NCBI GenBank assembly: GCA_949487015.1
Contig: CATAQZ010000037.1
Span: 1 to 7,539, forward strand
Length of the DNA: 7,539 bases
Reading direction: 5' to 3'
Source: Flavobacteriales bacterium UBA4585
GTDB lineage: Bacteria; Bacteroidota; Bacteroidia; Flavobacteriales; Schleiferiaceae
Position 1 is the first letter of the stretch. Every line of letters begins with the position of its first letter. The translations under genes and the position numbers were made by a program. Positions 6,446-7,539 of this stretch are shown here, piece by piece. Under the pieces are notes generated by a model. It was given only the letters and a program-made list of their open reading frames with translations. It did no database searches and was not told the DNA's origin.

Positions 6446-7120
6446 ATGGGCAGTCCACTACCCGAAATCATATATGAAGACAACCACCTTATTGCTGTAA
6501 ACAAGCGCGCAGGTGATTTAGTCCAGGGGGATAAAACCGGGGACATTCCTTTACCCGAACTACTAAAATCCTACATAAAAAGTAAGTTCAATAAACCGGG
6601 AGCTGTCTTTCTTGGTGTCATTCATCGTTTAGATCGGCCAACCACTGGGGTTGTCCTTTTTGCTCGCACATCCAAAGGACTTGAGCGAATGAATGCGGCA
6701 TTTAAGAACCGTGAAACGCATAAAAAATATTGGGCCCTTGTGGAAGGACAATTAAAGCAAGAAGGCAAATTGATCCATTACCTCTTAAAAAACCCAAAGA
6801 ATAATAAAAGTAGAGCCTTCCTCCGTCCCGAAAAGGATGCAAAAGAGGCAAAACTTTCGTATTCCATCTTACAAAAGGGGGATCGCTACACACTAATCGA
6901 AGTGCATCTCGAGACGGGAAGGCATCATCAGATTCGCGCCCAATTTGCAGCCATTGGCCATCCGATTAAAGGCGATGTAAAGTATGGCGCTCGAAGAGCT
7001 GAACGAGATAAAAGTATCTGTCTTCATGCGAAGAGCCTAAATTTCCTGCATCCAACGACGAAAGAATCTGTTATTCTAGAAGCAACAGTGCCTGCGAGTT
7101 TCACACCTTTCTTGCCATAA
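6446..7120 (+). CDS. RluA-family RNA pseudouridine synthase (no S4 domain)
   Basis: The protein converts specific uridines in rRNA or tRNA to pseudouridine; the target base cannot be told from this sequence. At 224 residues it is a compact catalytic domain without the N-terminal S4 RNA-binding domain of RluC and RluD, so in size it is like RluA or TruC. The start IIYEDNHLIAVNKRAGDLVQ (8-27) is the family opening. HRLDRPTTGVVLFART (60-75) is the catalytic motif with Asp63 as the expected nucleophile; the usual Ser in 'TSG' is Thr here, which is common. LETGRHHQIRAQF (155-167) and GHPIKGDVKYG (171-181) are the other family motifs. The ATG comes 2 bases after the panB stop, indicating translational coupling in one operon. 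The pairing with panB is, from memory, seen in other flavobacteria and has no known functional link. Confidence 0.94.
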   Translation: MGSPLPEIIYEDNHLIAVNKRAGDLVQGDKTGDIPLPELLKSYIKSKFNKPGAVFLGVIHRLDRPTTGVVLFARTSKGLERMNAAFKNRETHKKYWALVEGQLKQEGKLIHYLLKNPKNNKSRAFLRPEKDAKEAKLSYSILQKGDRYTLIEVHLETGRHHQIRAQFAAIGHPIKGDVKYGARRAERDKSICLHAKSLNFLHPTTKESVILEATVPASFTPFLP

Positions 7121-7151
7121 GTACGTTTTAAACCTGTATCCTTCGTACTTA
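7118..7151. terminator. Possible weak bidirectional terminator between convergent genes
   Basis: TAAGTACG (7118-7125) and CGTACTTA (7144-7151) are exact eight-base inverted copies with an 18-base loop. They lie between the convergent pseudouridine synthase and priA ends, and the left arm includes the stop codon TAA. There is no T-run on either side and the loop is long, so termination by this hairpin alone is doubtful. The 41-base gap holds nothing else. Confidence 0.3.
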
Positions 7152-7161
7152 GTTATGAATC

Positions 7162-7539
7162 TTACGAATTGGGATCTACGTCAAAAACAACCTTTACCCG
7201 ATTAAAATCAGGCGTTAATAATACCTCTTGGTGCGATTTTTTAATGCGTTCACGCACTTTGGCACCAATACTTCCTTTGTCAACTTTGACAATGATTTGC
7301 ATTTGGTATAAATTTTTCAAGCGTGCAATAGGCGCAAACTCCGGCCCTAAGAACCGATCGCCTATTTTACCGTGCAGCGAACGAGCAAATTCACCCGCAG
7401 CACGCTGTAACAGTTTTTGATCTCTGTGCTTGAGCGTTATAGTGATTAGCCGCACAAATGGAGGATACTGATATTCTTGCCGTATAGAAAGCTCTTTGGC
7501 TTGCATCCCCGTAAAATCATGGTTCAAAGCCAATTGTAT
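7162..7539 (-). CDS. priA: C-terminal end of primosomal protein N' (PriA helicase), cut by the window edge
   Basis: PriA is the 3'-to-5' DNA helicase that recognises stalled forks and reloads the replisome. Only the last 125 residues are present; the frame is open to the right edge, and no start codon for the gene is in the window. The segment matches the C-terminal domain of PriA: the ELSIRQEYQYPPFVRLITI stretch (the 'R...YPPF..L' motif that follows the helicase core), LGPEFAPIARLKNLYQMQII (the 'GP.PAPI.++...Y+WQ' motif, here with Met for the usual Trp or Phe), and the ending VKVVFDVDPNS (the 'V.+DVDP' terminus). Helicase motifs and the zinc-binding cysteines lie outside the window. The gene converges on the panB operon and is not part of it. 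Confidence 0.95.
   Translation of the reverse strand: MQLALNHDFTGMQAKELSIRQEYQYPPFVRLITITLKHRDQKLLQRAAGEFARSLHGKIGDRFLGPEFAPIARLKNLYQMQIIVKVDKGSIGAKVRERIKKSHQEVLLTPDFNRVKVVFDVDPNS

Noticed and set aside
1..7539. A novel defence, mobile or biosynthetic system
   Set aside because: Every substantial open frame is a housekeeping gene or an envelope protein; no transposase, integrase, nuclease, repeat array or attachment-like direct repeats were found.

Overview
The window looks like ordinary chromosomal DNA from a member of the Bacteroidota, most likely class Flavobacteriia. Three things point there. The PanB protein (Ser-Ala-Lys-Lys start, FNPRFLRRY-like C-terminal region, FPNESE tail) and the DnaK ATPase motif with His in place of Phe (GGGTHD) are of flavobacterial type. 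The promoters resemble the Bacteroidota -33/-7 type (TTTG and TAnnTTTG) without clear Shine-Dalgarno sites. The surface proteins are a short-signal lipoprotein and a probable type IX-secreted protein. The species cannot be named from this sequence. No mobile element, CRISPR array, rRNA or tRNA gene was seen.

Layout, left to right. Bases 1-555 (minus) are the N-terminal 185 residues of a secreted protein that runs off the left edge. Bases 658-2340 (minus) encode a sodium:alanine/glycine symporter (AGCS family) with an unusual extra segment of about 105 residues. Bases 2381-2413 form a strong terminator. Bases 2440-4341 (minus) encode the chaperone DnaK, which stands alone without grpE or dnaJ beside it. 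Bases 4342-4516 hold the probable dnaK promoter with an overlapping inverted repeat, plus several competing hairpins. Bases 4517-5545 (minus) encode a DUF4249-like lipoprotein. After a 73-base divergent gap the plus strand carries panB (5619-6443) and, 2 bases later, an RluA-type pseudouridine synthase (6446-7120). These converge on the C-terminus of priA (7162-7539, minus), which runs off the right edge.

The genes do not form one system. They are neighbouring housekeeping functions: pantothenate/CoA synthesis and RNA modification as a likely two-gene operon, replication restart (PriA), protein folding (DnaK), amino-acid uptake (AGCS), and two envelope or secreted proteins. No previously undescribed multi-gene system was found. 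The most worthwhile points are an internal duplication inside the symporter insert, a Cys in the DnaK phosphate-2 motif, and a perfect inverted repeat centred on the -33 element of the putative dnaK promoter.
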